A DNA stretch of 64,000 nucleotides from Holdemania massiliensis AP2 (lineage in GTDB: Bacteria; Bacillota_I; Bacilli_A; Erysipelotrichales; Erysipelotrichaceae). The notes beneath the pieces were generated by a model that had not been told where the DNA came from, searched no databases, and was given only the letters and a program-made list of their open reading frames with translations. The position numbers and the translations under genes were made by a program. This document shows positions 9,436 to 17,575 of the stretch, piece after piece. The stretch is taken from assembly GCF_000327285.1 (NCBI RefSeq), contig NZ_HE998570.1:161732-225731 (forward strand). Direction: 5' to 3'. Within the stretch, counting starts at the first letter, position 1. Each line of letters begins with the position of its first letter.

Positions 9436-9935
9436 AGGAAATCGTTGTCGCCGGCGGGTGCTTCTGGGGCGTTCAGGAGTATTACCGACGCTTAAAAGGC
9501 GTTGTTAAAACCCGTGTCGGTTATGCTCAGGGAACTTTGGAAAATCCCGTCTATGATCAGGTAAAGCGGCAGATCAGCGGTCATGCGGAATGCGTGTGGA
9601 TTCAGTATGATGAAAATGAGCTCTCTCTGCCGCAGCTGCTGGATCACTTATTCAGAATCATCGATCCGACTTCGCTGAACCGACAGGGCAACGATGTGGG
9701 AACTTCCTATCGTACCGGCATTTATCCGGACAATGAGGAAGACTGGATTACTGCGAGACAGTTTGTGGCTGAACGGCAGAAGTTCTATGATCGTCCAATT
9801 GTCACTGAGGTGCAGCGGTTAGTCCGCTTTTATGACGCTGAAGAAGAACATCAGGACTATCTCGTGCACCATCCGCACGGCTATTGCCACGTTGATTTCT
9901 CACGGATCCTTCCGCAGGAGAGGAAAGCGAAATAA
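9432..9935 (+). CDS. msrA: peptide methionine-S-sulfoxide reductase
   Basis: Repairs the S-form of methionine sulfoxide in proteins. The catalytic GCFWG motif is at residues 9-13 (Cys10), followed by the typical GYAQG and the HAE/D-x-W block (SGHAECVWI). It has the normal 167-residue length and a cytoplasmic location. Near the C-terminus, EEEHQDYL and HPHGYCHVD match the family, the latter with a candidate resolving Cys. The start overlaps the Nudix stop by four bases (ATGA). A role in oxidative damage repair together with the Nudix enzyme is plausible, but the link to the sulfatase is not explained. Confidence 0.95.
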   Translation: MKEIVVAGGCFWGVQEYYRRLKGVVKTRVGYAQGTLENPVYDQVKRQISGHAECVWIQYDENELSLPQLLDHLFRIIDPTSLNRQGNDVGTSYRTGIYPDNEEDWITARQFVAERQKFYDRPIVTEVQRLVRFYDAEEEHQDYLVHHPHGYCHVDFSRILPQERKAK

Positions 9936-10016
9936 GGCCGGACGCACGTTGGAGCTTACAGGAACTTAAAGGAAAACGAAGATCAAAAGGAATTGCAAAT
10001 CCGAAGGAGGACGAAG

Positions 10017-10091
10017 ATGGGCTGCTTGTTGCGAAGCGGACAGAATTCACCAGTGGGGAGGATGCAGTTCCTTTTATTTCAGGAAAAATAA
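10017..10091 (+). CDS. possible 24-residue small protein
   Basis: A short reading frame starts with ATG at 10017, six bases after a full AAGGAGG site (10004-10010), and ends at TAA 10091. It encodes 24 residues, slightly basic and with a hydrophobic C-terminal half (QFLLFQE). It lies in the otherwise empty 262-base gap between msrA and the C_GCAxxG_C_C gene. It might be a leader peptide, a small protein or a chance frame; only the strong binding site argues for it. Confidence 0.3.
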   Translation: MGCLLRSGQNSPVGRMQFLLFQEK

Positions 10092-10197
10092 ACTTGGAAG
10101 ATGGAATTGCCTTAGTTTTCTGTCATAGCGTCAGGAATTTTCCTTTTCAAAGTACAGGAACTTCGGTATCATTAAGAAAAAGCAGGAGGAATGGGAA

Positions 10198-10641
10198 ATG
10201 TTGAAAGAACAGGCGCTTCACTATTATGAACAGGGATATAATTGTGCGGAAAGCTTGGTTTATGGAACCAATGCCGCGCTGAAACTCAATCTGGATGAAA
10301 ATGCCTGTCATCTGATGGCGGGGCTAGGCGGCGGGCTGCAGGTTGGCGATGTCTGCGGAGCCCTGACCGGCGCTGTCTGCGCGTTGGGATGTTTGATTGT
10401 CAAAACCAAAGCGCATGATTGTCCAGAATTAAAACCCCTGACCCAAGCCGTTGTCGAACAGGTGCGGACGCGCTTGGGATCGTTGCGCTGTGATGAAATT
10501 AAGCCGCGTCTTTTTCGACCGGAACGCCGTTGTGCAGCGACGGTTGAAAACTGTGCGGATGTTCTGGAAGCGGTTCTAATGGAAGCTGGAATCCTGACTA
10601 AAAATGGGCAGAATCCAGACCAGACAACAGATCAGCTTTGA
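10198..10641 (+). CDS. C_GCAxxG_C_C family redox protein
   Basis: A 147-residue protein with the spaced cysteine pattern of the C_GCAxxG_C_C family: YNCAES (C16), then DVCGALTG (C53) followed by C61 and C65, and a later Cys near the end. Members are small, probably redox-active or metal-binding proteins, sometimes fused to or next to oxidoreductases; no activity is proven. ATG at 10198 follows AGGAGGAATGG. It is the first gene of a likely operon with the membrane protein at 10677, the macro-like gene at 11005 and the vWA gene at 12097. Confidence 0.85.
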   Translation: MLKEQALHYYEQGYNCAESLVYGTNAALKLNLDENACHLMAGLGGGLQVGDVCGALTGAVCALGCLIVKTKAHDCPELKPLTQAVVEQVRTRLGSLRCDEIKPRLFRPERRCAATVENCADVLEAVLMEAGILTKNGQNPDQTTDQL

Positions 10642-10676
10642 TCGAAACACCGAATTTCAAGAGAGGGAGAAAAACA

Positions 10677-11000
10677 ATGCGCATTCAAGTTCATTTGCCT
10701 TATTTGCTTCTCATGCTGCTTAACTTTACTCTGCTTCCGCTATTGATTCGCAATACCGGCATGGCGATGGTCATGATGCTGGTGGGCATGCCTTTGATCA
10801 CGCTGATCATCGCGGCTGCCCATGCCCGCAAAGCAGGGGCCGTAACGGCTTTTGCATTGGTTACAGGTCTGCTTTTTCTGCCTGCGATCTTCCTATTCTT
10901 TAATGAAAGTGCCTGGATTTATTGCCCGGCTTACGCGCTGATCGCGTTGCTTGGCGGAGAGCTTGGAAAACGAAGAACTTCGATCAGCGAAAGTGAGTGA
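10677..11000 (+). CDS. small integral membrane protein
   Basis: A 107-residue, strongly hydrophobic protein with about four membrane segments: roughly residues 7-22, 29-47, 53-73 and 78-96, ending with a short charged tail. I recognise no family. ATG at 10677 follows AGAGGGAGAA; a TTG 39 bases upstream overlaps the preceding gene and is less likely. It ends four bases before the start of the macro-like gene, so the two are probably translationally coupled. A membrane partner for the cytosolic macro-like and vWA proteins is conceivable but is inference only. Confidence 0.65.
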   Translation: MRIQVHLPYLLLMLLNFTLLPLLIRNTGMAMVMMLVGMPLITLIIAAAHARKAGAVTAFALVTGLLFLPAIFLFFNESAWIYCPAYALIALLGGELGKRRTSISESE

Positions 11001-11004
11001 AAGG

Positions 11005-12021
11005 ATGCCGTTTGAGATTGTAAGCAAGGAGTCAGGGCTGATCCATGCGGATGCCCTTATCCAGTATGCAGGTCCTTTTGATCAGCATGACAGGAAAATA
11101 GAACAAAACGTAGGCAGGACTCAGCGGCTTAAACAGGCTGACGCGCCGCTTCTGATTTTTGTATGGGAACAAAGCGATCCATGCAACCAAGGCGAGACGC
11201 TTGCGCAAAGCTATAAACAAGCGTTAATGGAAGCCGCGGAGGAAAACTGTGCCTCGGTGGTAATTCCTTTTCCTGAGCTTGAATTGAGCTCAGAAGCTCA
11301 GGCTATAATCCTGCGAAGACTGATTGGAACGATCAACGAATTTCTGATGAATCATGAAATGAGTGTGACATTGGCCGTTGACCGCCGGCAGACCTGGGAG
11401 CTTTCTGCTTCTTTGCTGACGTCAATTCAAAGCTATATTGACGAACGCTATATCAGCGATCTGTCCATGTTCTCAACGGGGCAGATGTTTGCAAAAATGA
11501 AAAACTTCATCGCTCCTCTGGAGGAGGAGCAGGAAGAGGAAACGGTTCAGGATGGATGGGAATTGAATGAAACCATTCTGAGCGATATGGAGCCCGAAAC
11601 AAACGAACAGGATTTTCAGCGGATCGGGAAAACTATAAAACCCCGGTCATTAAGCCAGCTGCTTGCTCAACGGGAAGCGTCTTTTTCCCAGTCACTGCTG
11701 CGGCTGATTGATGAAAAAGGAAAGACCGATCCTCAGGTTTATAAAGGCGCTAACATTGACCGCCGATTGTTTTCAAAAATCAGGACTGAGAAAGATTACC
11801 GTCCAAGCAAAACCACCGCGCTGGCCTTAGCGATAGCACTGGAACTGAATTTAGACGAGATAAAAGATTTAATCGGACGGGCAGGCTACGCGCTGACCCA
11901 TGCCAGTAAGCTGGATATCATTGTCGAATACTTTGTGGTACAGGAAATCTATGATATCACGCAGATTAACGAAGTGCTGTTTGCCTTGGATCAGCCGTTG
12001 TTGGGCGGCCGTTCCTTTTAA
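11005..12021 (+). CDS. macro-domain-family protein with degenerate macro fold and conserved C-terminal helical domain
   Basis: The protein has 338 residues. Its C-terminal part (about 215-338: ANIDRRLFSKIR, TTALALAIALELNLDE, then IIVEYF and ALDQPLLG) matches the helical, helix-turn-helix-like tail of a Firmicute family that normally carries a full N-terminal macro (ADP-ribose-binding) domain. Here the N-terminus starts like a macro domain (MPFEIV, then ADALIQYA where DAIVNAAN is usual) but the NAAN element, the Gly-rich loop and the later GS-x-G loop are missing or unrecognisable. ADP-ribose binding is therefore doubtful. ATG at 11005 matches the usual family start (MPF). The vWA gene follows, a pairing I recall from relatives. 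A regulatory or adaptor role is inference. Confidence 0.7.
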   Translation: MPFEIVSKESGLIHADALIQYAGPFDQHDRKIEQNVGRTQRLKQADAPLLIFVWEQSDPCNQGETLAQSYKQALMEAAEENCASVVIPFPELELSSEAQAIILRRLIGTINEFLMNHEMSVTLAVDRRQTWELSASLLTSIQSYIDERYISDLSMFSTGQMFAKMKNFIAPLEEEQEEETVQDGWELNETILSDMEPETNEQDFQRIGKTIKPRSLSQLLAQREASFSQSLLRLIDEKGKTDPQVYKGANIDRRLFSKIRTEKDYRPSKTTALALAIALELNLDEIKDLIGRAGYALTHASKLDIIVEYFVVQEIYDITQINEVLFALDQPLLGGRSF

Positions 12022-12096
12022 TGATCATTGTCGCTTTGAATGCGACCTTTGCGGATTCGTTTCAGGTTAAACTGAAAGCACAAAGGAGGCAAGACG

Positions 12097-12747
12097 ATGA
12101 AAGCGGCGACAGAAATTGTTTTTATTTTAGACCGCAGCGGAAGCATGGCAGGATTGGAAAGCGATACGATTGGAGGGTTTAACGCACTCATTGAAAAGCA
12201 GAAACGACAGGGAAGTGCGGCACGGATCTCGCTGATTTTATTTGATGATCAGACTGATGTAGTTTTAGATCGAGTTCCGATCATGCAGGTGGGAGCCTTG
12301 AGCGAGGATGAATATTATGTCCGCGGCTGTACTGCTTTACTGGATGCGGTGGGCAAATCCGTGACGCATATTTCCGGACTGCATCAGTCCATGAAAAAAG
12401 AGAACCGACCGGAAAAGACGCTGTTCATTATCACCACGGATGGAATGGAAAATTCCAGCCAGGAATATTCCCTATCTCAGGTTAAAAATCTGATTGAAAA
12501 ACAGAAAGAGCGGTATCATTGGGAGTTTCTCTTTCTGGGCGCGAATATTGACGCGGTCAAGACTGCGGACTCAATGGGGATTCGTGCGAATCGTTCAGCG
12601 AATTTCCATGCGGATGAGAAAGGACTCATGAAAAAATTTAAAGCAATCGATTCGGCAATATCAAAAATTCAGGGTATGGAAGAACTAGATGACGATTGGG
12701 CTGCAGAACTGAATGCGGATTATGATCAGCGTAAGAAAGGTGAATAA
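12097..12747 (+). CDS. vWA domain protein (TerY-like)
   Basis: A 216-residue cytosolic von Willebrand factor A domain. The metal-binding MIDAS motif D-x-S-x-S is complete (D12, S14, S16 in LDRSGSM), with the Thr of RGCTALLDA and the Asp of ITTDGMEN completing it. It resembles TerY-like vWA proteins of tellurium/stress clusters and the Firmicute vWA proteins paired with macro/HTH proteins. No signal peptide or anchor is present. ATG at 12097 follows AAAGGAGG. It lies 75 bases after the macro-like gene in the same direction and is closed by a terminator at 12776-12808. Confidence 0.9.
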   Translation: MKAATEIVFILDRSGSMAGLESDTIGGFNALIEKQKRQGSAARISLILFDDQTDVVLDRVPIMQVGALSEDEYYVRGCTALLDAVGKSVTHISGLHQSMKKENRPEKTLFIITTDGMENSSQEYSLSQVKNLIEKQKERYHWEFLFLGANIDAVKTADSMGIRANRSANFHADEKGLMKKFKAIDSAISKIQGMEELDDDWAAELNADYDQRKKGE

Positions 12748-12775
12748 TATTCCCTGCAGTGAAACGATTGAAAAT

Positions 12776-12808
12776 GAAAAAACGGCAGATTGACGCTGCC
12801 GTTTTCTT
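12776..12808. terminator. bidirectional rho-independent terminator
   Basis: Stem AAAACGGCAG / CTGCCGTTTT with a seven-base loop, an A run on the left and T run on the right. It serves the vWA gene (+) and the aldehyde dehydrogenase gene (-). Confidence 0.88.
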
Positions 12809-12833
12809 GTGATTAAAGCATGAAGAGAGATGT

Positions 12834-14198
12834 TTACTTCATGAATTGGCGAAGCAGTTTGGATTTCCAGGGAGCAACTGGCTGATACCGGACAGGCAGA
12901 TCCATCCAGGTTGACTTGTCCACGATGCTTTTGGTATGGGAGAAAGCTTTAAAGCTGGAAAATCCATGATAGCCACCCATGCCGCTCTGTCCCACGCCGC
13001 CAAACGGCATCGCGGAGGTTGCCAGATGAATAATCGTATCATTGATGCAGCCGCCCCCAAACGAACATTCACGCAGGAAGCGATCCTGATGTTTTTGGTT
13101 TTCACTGAACAGATAGGCTGCCAGCGGTTTTTCCCGCTGTTCGATAAACCGCAGCGCTTCGCTGAAATGGGTGTAGGAGAGAATCGGCAGAATCGGGCCG
13201 AAGATTTCTTCCTGCATTAAAATGGAATCCGGTTCCGGTTCATCGACCAGCGTTGGCATCAGTTTGTGCTGATTCCAAAGACCGCCGCATAAGATTGGCT
13301 GACCAGCCAACGCTGCGGATAAGCGTTGTTCATGTTTTTCGTTGATAATCCGCGGATAATTCTCATTCAATGTTGGATTTGTACCGTACTGACGGTGGAT
13401 CTCAGAGCGCAGAGCTTCAATCAACGGCGCTTTGACCCGCTGATCCACCAGAATGTAGTCCGGGGCCACGCAGGTTTGACCAGCATTGAGCAGTTTGCCG
13501 AAAACAATCCGCCGGGCAGCCCGCTGAATATCGGCTGAAGCATCCACCAGGCAAGGGCTCTTGCCGCCTAACTCCAGCGTCACCGGGGTCAGCCACTTGG
13601 CCGCCTGTTCCATCACCAGCCGGCCAACCTGAACGCCGCCAGTGAAAAAGATCGTATCAAAGCGCTGTTGAAGCAATTCGGAATTTTCTTCCCGGCCGCC
13701 TTCAATGACAGCGATGTAGTTTTCATCATAGATGGTGCCTAACAGCTCAGCGATCAGGTGTGAGGTTGCCGGGGCATACGCGGAGGGCTTGACAATCGCA
13801 CAGTTGCCGGCAGCAATCGCTCCAATCAACGGACTCAAAGTCAGCTGGAAAGGGTAATTCCAGGGCGCCATGATTAACGCGACGCCATACGGCTCGGCCA
13901 GGGTAAAGCTGACCGCCGGAAATTGGGCGAGCGGCGTCGGCACACGTTTGGGTTTCATCCACTGTTTTAAGTGTTTTTTGGCATAATTTAATTCTTCAAG
14001 GACGATCCCGATTTCGCTCATATAGGATTCAAAATTGGACTTGCCCAGATCTTGTTTCAGGGCTTCCATGATTTCCAGTTCATGATCCCGAATCACACGC
14101 TGTAATAAGGTCAGCGCTTCATAACGAAACGCATAGCTCAGCGTCGCATGGGTCTTAAAGTAAGTTCGCTGGTTTTCGACACAGGTTTTAATTTCCAT
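12834..14198 (-). CDS. NAD(P)-dependent aldehyde dehydrogenase, class 3 type
   Basis: Oxidises aldehydes to carboxylic acids. The catalytic Cys is C243 in NAGQTCVAP, the general base Glu is E209 in LELGGKSP, and the oxyanion Asn is in APWNYP (N114); FFTGG marks the nucleotide-binding fold. The 454-residue length and lack of an N-terminal extension match the class 3 / YwdH group, which takes fatty and aromatic aldehydes. ATG at 14198 follows AGGAGGATAG. It appears monocistronic, with the shared terminator at 12776-12808 downstream. A C-terminal amphipathic basic stretch could favour membrane contact, which is inference. Confidence 0.93.
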   Translation of the reverse strand: MEIKTCVENQRTYFKTHATLSYAFRYEALTLLQRVIRDHELEIMEALKQDLGKSNFESYMSEIGIVLEELNYAKKHLKQWMKPKRVPTPLAQFPAVSFTLAEPYGVALIMAPWNYPFQLTLSPLIGAIAAGNCAIVKPSAYAPATSHLIAELLGTIYDENYIAVIEGGREENSELLQQRFDTIFFTGGVQVGRLVMEQAAKWLTPVTLELGGKSPCLVDASADIQRAARRIVFGKLLNAGQTCVAPDYILVDQRVKAPLIEALRSEIHRQYGTNPTLNENYPRIINEKHEQRLSAALAGQPILCGGLWNQHKLMPTLVDEPEPDSILMQEEIFGPILPILSYTHFSEALRFIEQREKPLAAYLFSENQKHQDRFLRECSFGGGCINDTIIHLATSAMPFGGVGQSGMGGYHGFSSFKAFSHTKSIVDKSTWMDLPVRYQPVAPWKSKLLRQFMK

Positions 14199-14380
14199 GA
14201 TGTCTATCCTCCTGTTTCTCTTATTGTATCACGAAGTTGGAAATGACAGGTGAAAGAAATGGAAGATCATTGCAATCGGAGAATGGCAGACAGGCAGAAT
14301 TTTCATCGAAGCGTGCGTTCACTATGGGGCAGGGACAGATTGTATCACCCATTTTGCAGATCGATAGTTAGCGGAAAGAG

Positions 14381-14404
14381 AAAAACTCCGAGGCTTCGGA
14401 GTTT
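14381..14404 (-). terminator. rho-independent terminator of the flavoprotein gene
   Basis: On the minus strand, AACTCCGA pairs with TCGGAGTT across a four-base loop and is followed by a T run. It lies just downstream of the flavoprotein stop codon at 14424. Confidence 0.85.
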
Positions 14405-14423
14405 CGCTTAAAAATCAATAGAA

Positions 14424-16181
14424 TTAGATTGCTTCTTCGTTGAGATAGTCCACAACGGACTTGCCGCATTCCCGTCCCAGTGTAATGCACATGCCGATGG
14501 AGGCTCCAAACAGCGGAGTGAAATAATCTTCCCCAAAGCGGCCGCCTGAGCAGTTGCCGGTCGCAAACAGACCTGGAACCGGATTAAACTGATCACCCAG
14601 TACCTTCTGGTCGCCGTCGACGATCAAGCCGCCCATGGTACACATCAGATTGCCAATACTGCTGTCATGATCGATGACCTGCAGGAAGAAAGGCCCCTGT
14701 TCAATCGGGAACATCAGGCTTGGTTCCCGACCGTAATCCTGATCCTTTCCTTCTTTGCATAACGCGTTATACCGTTCAATTGAAGTCAGAATATTCTGTT
14801 TTACTTTTTCATCGGCATCAATGAAGCTGACCAGCTCTTCCAGGCTCTCCGCACCATACCAGAAGGATGTCGGATCTTCGACCTGAACACCGGCAGATCC
14901 AGCTTGAACGGCTTCATCCATGGCCTTCTGGACATTGCTTAAGAAAGCGTCTGTCGGATCTTTGGTGCCGTGATTCGGTGCTACATATTTCAGATGTTCC
15001 GGCAGTTGGGAATCATAGACCGCATAGAAACGATCGCGGTTCATATGCAGTACCGGCTTGTTGCGGAACTCAATCGGACCCCAATATTCATTCATAAAGC
15101 GCTTGCCTTTGGCGTTCATCCACATTCCCTGTGGGTGACCGATGCTCAATGCCAGACCTGGCTTGCCGCCGATCCAAGGAGTACGGCCGTCCATTGTCGC
15201 AATCGTATGCTCCAGCTTGCCGCCGGCCCAATAGCCCATGGCGATTCCGGAACCATCGCGGTCCATGCGCATGTTGCTTAGCTGATCGCCTTCCTGCATT
15301 TCGTCAATCAGATCCGCTAACAGATCCTGCATCATATCGTCATTACTGCCAAAACCGCCGGTCGCCAAAACGACAGCTTTCGCCTTGTAACAGACATAGC
15401 GGTCGCCGTTTTTCGCAACGCAGCCGGTCGTTTTTCCGCTCTCATCCTGAAGCAGATACTGCGCTTTGGTATTGAAGATGACCTGACCGTGACCGGATTC
15501 TTCAATTTTTGCATGGTTGCGCTTATGGATATCGGTCATTTTCAAATCGCCGTACAAATCAATGGAAGAAGACCAGAACTTATGAACCCCGATCTGTCCC
15601 AGCATGTGTTCACGGTTGTTTTCATTCAAAGGCCAGTATTGGGTGGAAGTGGTTGCCATTTCTTCCTCGCTTGCCAGTTCGGTAATAAACCAATCGCAGG
15701 CTTCACCGCTGTGCTGGGCATATTTCATGACCAGATCAGGCTGGCCGCCGTTGTTAGTGTTGATCTGCCAGTTGTTGTAGAAGTCAACCGGATCGACAGC
15801 TTCGACGCCTTTGTTCAGGAGATACTGGCTGTTGATGCAGCCGGCAGCATTGCCCATGGCCTGATAAATGTCGGCATCCTGATTTTCAATCAGAATCACA
15901 TCGACGCCGCTTTCTGCAACCTGACGGACCGCGGCAATACCGGCGTGTCCCGAACCGATAACCAGAACGGTAGTTTCAACGGTTTCCGCAATTTCGCTCT
16001 GTGCGACCGGCGCCATCGGAATGCGCCATGAACCTGCGGAAGGGGTAGTGGAAGAACTGTCCGGCGTCGGCGTAGCCGTTGGTTCCTGGGTGGAACAGCC
16101 GCTCAATAATCCAGCTGCGGCAAGGGAAGCGGTCGTAGCCAGCGTTCCTTTGATGAAATCTCGACGTGAAATTTTAGTCAT
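14424..16181 (-). CDS. Tat-exported lipoprotein FAD-dependent reductase (fumarate reductase flavoprotein-like)
   Basis: The N-terminus combines a twin-arginine motif (SRRDFIKG, residues 5-12) with a lipobox (LLSGC, C29), then a Thr/Ser/Pro-rich linker, so the folded flavoprotein is exported and tethered to the outer face of the membrane. The FAD-binding Rossmann motif GSGHAG is at 76-81. The rest follows the fumarate reductase/succinate dehydrogenase flavoprotein family (FAD_binding_2), including TGGFG and a C-terminal ATGNCSGG. No FMN-binding domain is fused. Such proteins reduce extracellular acceptors such as fumarate, urocanate or other enoates; the acceptor here is unknown. A LytTR two-component system is encoded directly upstream and could control it. 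Confidence 0.9.
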   Translation of the reverse strand: MTKISRRDFIKGTLATTASLAAAGLLSGCSTQEPTATPTPDSSSTTPSAGSWRIPMAPVAQSEIAETVETTVLVIGSGHAGIAAVRQVAESGVDVILIENQDADIYQAMGNAAGCINSQYLLNKGVEAVDPVDFYNNWQINTNNGGQPDLVMKYAQHSGEACDWFITELASEEEMATTSTQYWPLNENNREHMLGQIGVHKFWSSSIDLYGDLKMTDIHKRNHAKIEESGHGQVIFNTKAQYLLQDESGKTTGCVAKNGDRYVCYKAKAVVLATGGFGSNDDMMQDLLADLIDEMQEGDQLSNMRMDRDGSGIAMGYWAGGKLEHTIATMDGRTPWIGGKPGLALSIGHPQGMWMNAKGKRFMNEYWGPIEFRNKPVLHMNRDRFYAVYDSQLPEHLKYVAPNHGTKDPTDAFLSNVQKAMDEAVQAGSAGVQVEDPTSFWYGAESLEELVSFIDADEKVKQNILTSIERYNALCKEGKDQDYGREPSLMFPIEQGPFFLQVIDHDSSIGNLMCTMGGLIVDGDQKVLGDQFNPVPGLFATGNCSGGRFGEDYFTPLFGASIGMCITLGRECGKSVVDYLNEEAI

Positions 16182-16208
16182 ACTCTCTCCCTCGTTTCTT
16201 GTGCCGAC

Positions 16209-16217
16209 ATTATAGCA
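16209..16217 (-). promoter_or_regulatory. extended -10 promoter of the flavoprotein gene
   Basis: On the minus strand the sequence reads TGCTATAAT, a perfect -10 hexamer with the TGN extension, about 28 bases upstream of the flavoprotein ATG. No good -35 is visible, as is common for extended -10 promoters. It shows the gene can be transcribed apart from the two-component genes. Confidence 0.55.
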
Positions 16218-16235
16218 GAGAGGAAACTAAAAAAT

Positions 16236-16259
16236 TCACAATGCGACTAACTGGTCGCA
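16236..16259 (-). terminator. weak terminator after the histidine kinase gene
   Basis: On the minus strand TGCGAC pairs with GTCGCA over a six-base loop, followed within a few bases by a T-rich stretch (ATTTTTTAG). The stem is short and the T run displaced, so read-through into the flavoprotein gene is likely. Confidence 0.4.
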
Positions 16260-16267
16260 GATCTGCC

Positions 16268-17575
16268 TTAACTGGGCATCGGAATCAGCAGCGTGAGCTG
16301 AAATTGCCCGTCCTTTTGGTGCAGCGCCAGGGCTCCGCCATATTTTTCTGCCGTCGCCTTCATGCTTTGCAAGCCGAAGCCATGATTTTCTTTTGCCGCT
16401 TTGGTTGTAGGGGGCAGCAACCGATCAGACTGATCTTGATATTCTAAAGTCGTTTGCGAAACACAGGGATTGGTTACCTGTATCCGAACCAGCTGATCAT
16501 GCCGCTGAATTGTCAGACGGATACGCCGCTGGGCTTGCGGCAAGACTTCAACCGCTTCCATCGCATTGTCCAGAGCGTTGCCCAAACAGGCCGCCAGATC
16601 TACCGGATCCATAAATGAAAGGAGGGAGCCTTCGATCATAGGGACACAGGTGATTTGTTTTTGCCGGCACTGTTCCAGCTTGACGCCTAAAATCATATCC
16701 AAGGTTTCATCCCCTGTTTGAATACAAGTCTCATAAGGTTGAATCTCAGCCTGCAGCGTTTGCAGGGAAGCATGAATCTGTTGGCTGGAGGCGCCGCCTT
16801 CCAAAACCGTCAGGATATTTTTAAGATCATGATATTTCTGGTTGACCTGATCCATCTGGATTTTTACAAACCGGACCTGATCATATTGCTGCCGCAGCAG
16901 CCGATTGCGCTGCTGCAGTTCCAATCGTTGTTTTTGTTCACTCAGCATGTTGACGTTCATGATCATCAACGTCAATCCGACAAGTGTTGTCACGGTAATC
17001 ATAATCGGAATTTCAACACTGAGATCTTCATTGCTCAAAGGCAGAAACAGGATAATTCCACGGACAAACAAATACGGCAGAGTGGACAGGATCAGCAGCG
17101 GAAGCTGTTTCCAGGGAATCTCTGCTTTTTGTTGGCGAAAGAGAAAAAACTGGACGACATATCCGGGCAACAGGCGAAGTGCGTCGAGGATGAGATTGGC
17201 CGTCAGATTATGCAGCAGAGAAGCATCCACAAACCAATCGGTTTGAAAAACTTTCATCACGAAAAAGGAAGCCAGTGTGGCCGTCGCGTTAAAGAACAGA
17301 AAACTGACAAGGGCATAGTAAACACAGGCGGAATAGGATCGTTCGCTATACTGTCTTACTGCCAGGGTCAGAATCAAAATTCTGAGGATCATCGGCAGAT
17401 AGAAGCCGAAGATTGTCCATTCAGAAACGAACAGGGAGCTCAGCAGCGCACAGCCTGCGAACATCAGCGCATCCCGAAAAGAAAGCTTTTTCCGCAGCGG
17501 GGCTAACAACAGGCCGGTCAGAATTAACGTGTTGAGTTCGCTGATCAGCGAGCTGATTTGAAATTCAATTCTCAT
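16268..17575 (-). CDS. sensor histidine kinase, AgrC-like GHKL family
   Basis: A membrane kinase with about six N-terminal membrane segments (residues 1-200), a coiled-coil linker rich in Gln and Arg (about 205-235), the phospho-acceptor in KYHDLKN, and a GHKL ATPase domain (N-box GNALDNAMEAVE, G-box HGFGLQSMKA). This is the quorum/peptide or cell-envelope sensing type that pairs with LytTR regulators. Its start overlaps the stop of the response regulator gene by four bases (ATGA), so the two are translated as a unit with the regulator first. The signal is unknown; no AgrD-like peptide or AgrB gene is seen nearby. The downstream flavoprotein gene is the nearest candidate target. Confidence 0.92.
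   Translation of the reverse strand: MRIEFQISSLISELNTLILTGLLLAPLRKKLSFRDALMFAGCALLSSLFVSEWTIFGFYLPMILRILILTLAVRQYSERSYSACVYYALVSFLFFNATATLASFFVMKVFQTDWFVDASLLHNLTANLILDALRLLPGYVVQFFLFRQQKAEIPWKQLPLLILSTLPYLFVRGIILFLPLSNEDLSVEIPIMITVTTLVGLTLMIMNVNMLSEQKQRLELQQRNRLLRQQYDQVRFVKIQMDQVNQKYHDLKNILTVLEGGASSQQIHASLQTLQAEIQPYETCIQTGDETLDMILGVKLEQCRQKQITCVPMIEGSLLSFMDPVDLAACLGNALDNAMEAVEVLPQAQRRIRLTIQRHDQLVRIQVTNPCVSQTTLEYQDQSDRLLPPTTKAAKENHGFGLQSMKATAEKYGGALALHQKDGQFQLTLLIPMPS

Noticed and set aside
16718-17506. Long open frame antisense to the histidine kinase gene.
   Set aside because: The minus-strand kinase has clear domains and a coupled start; the antisense frame has Gln/His-rich sequence typical of a shadow frame and no binding site.
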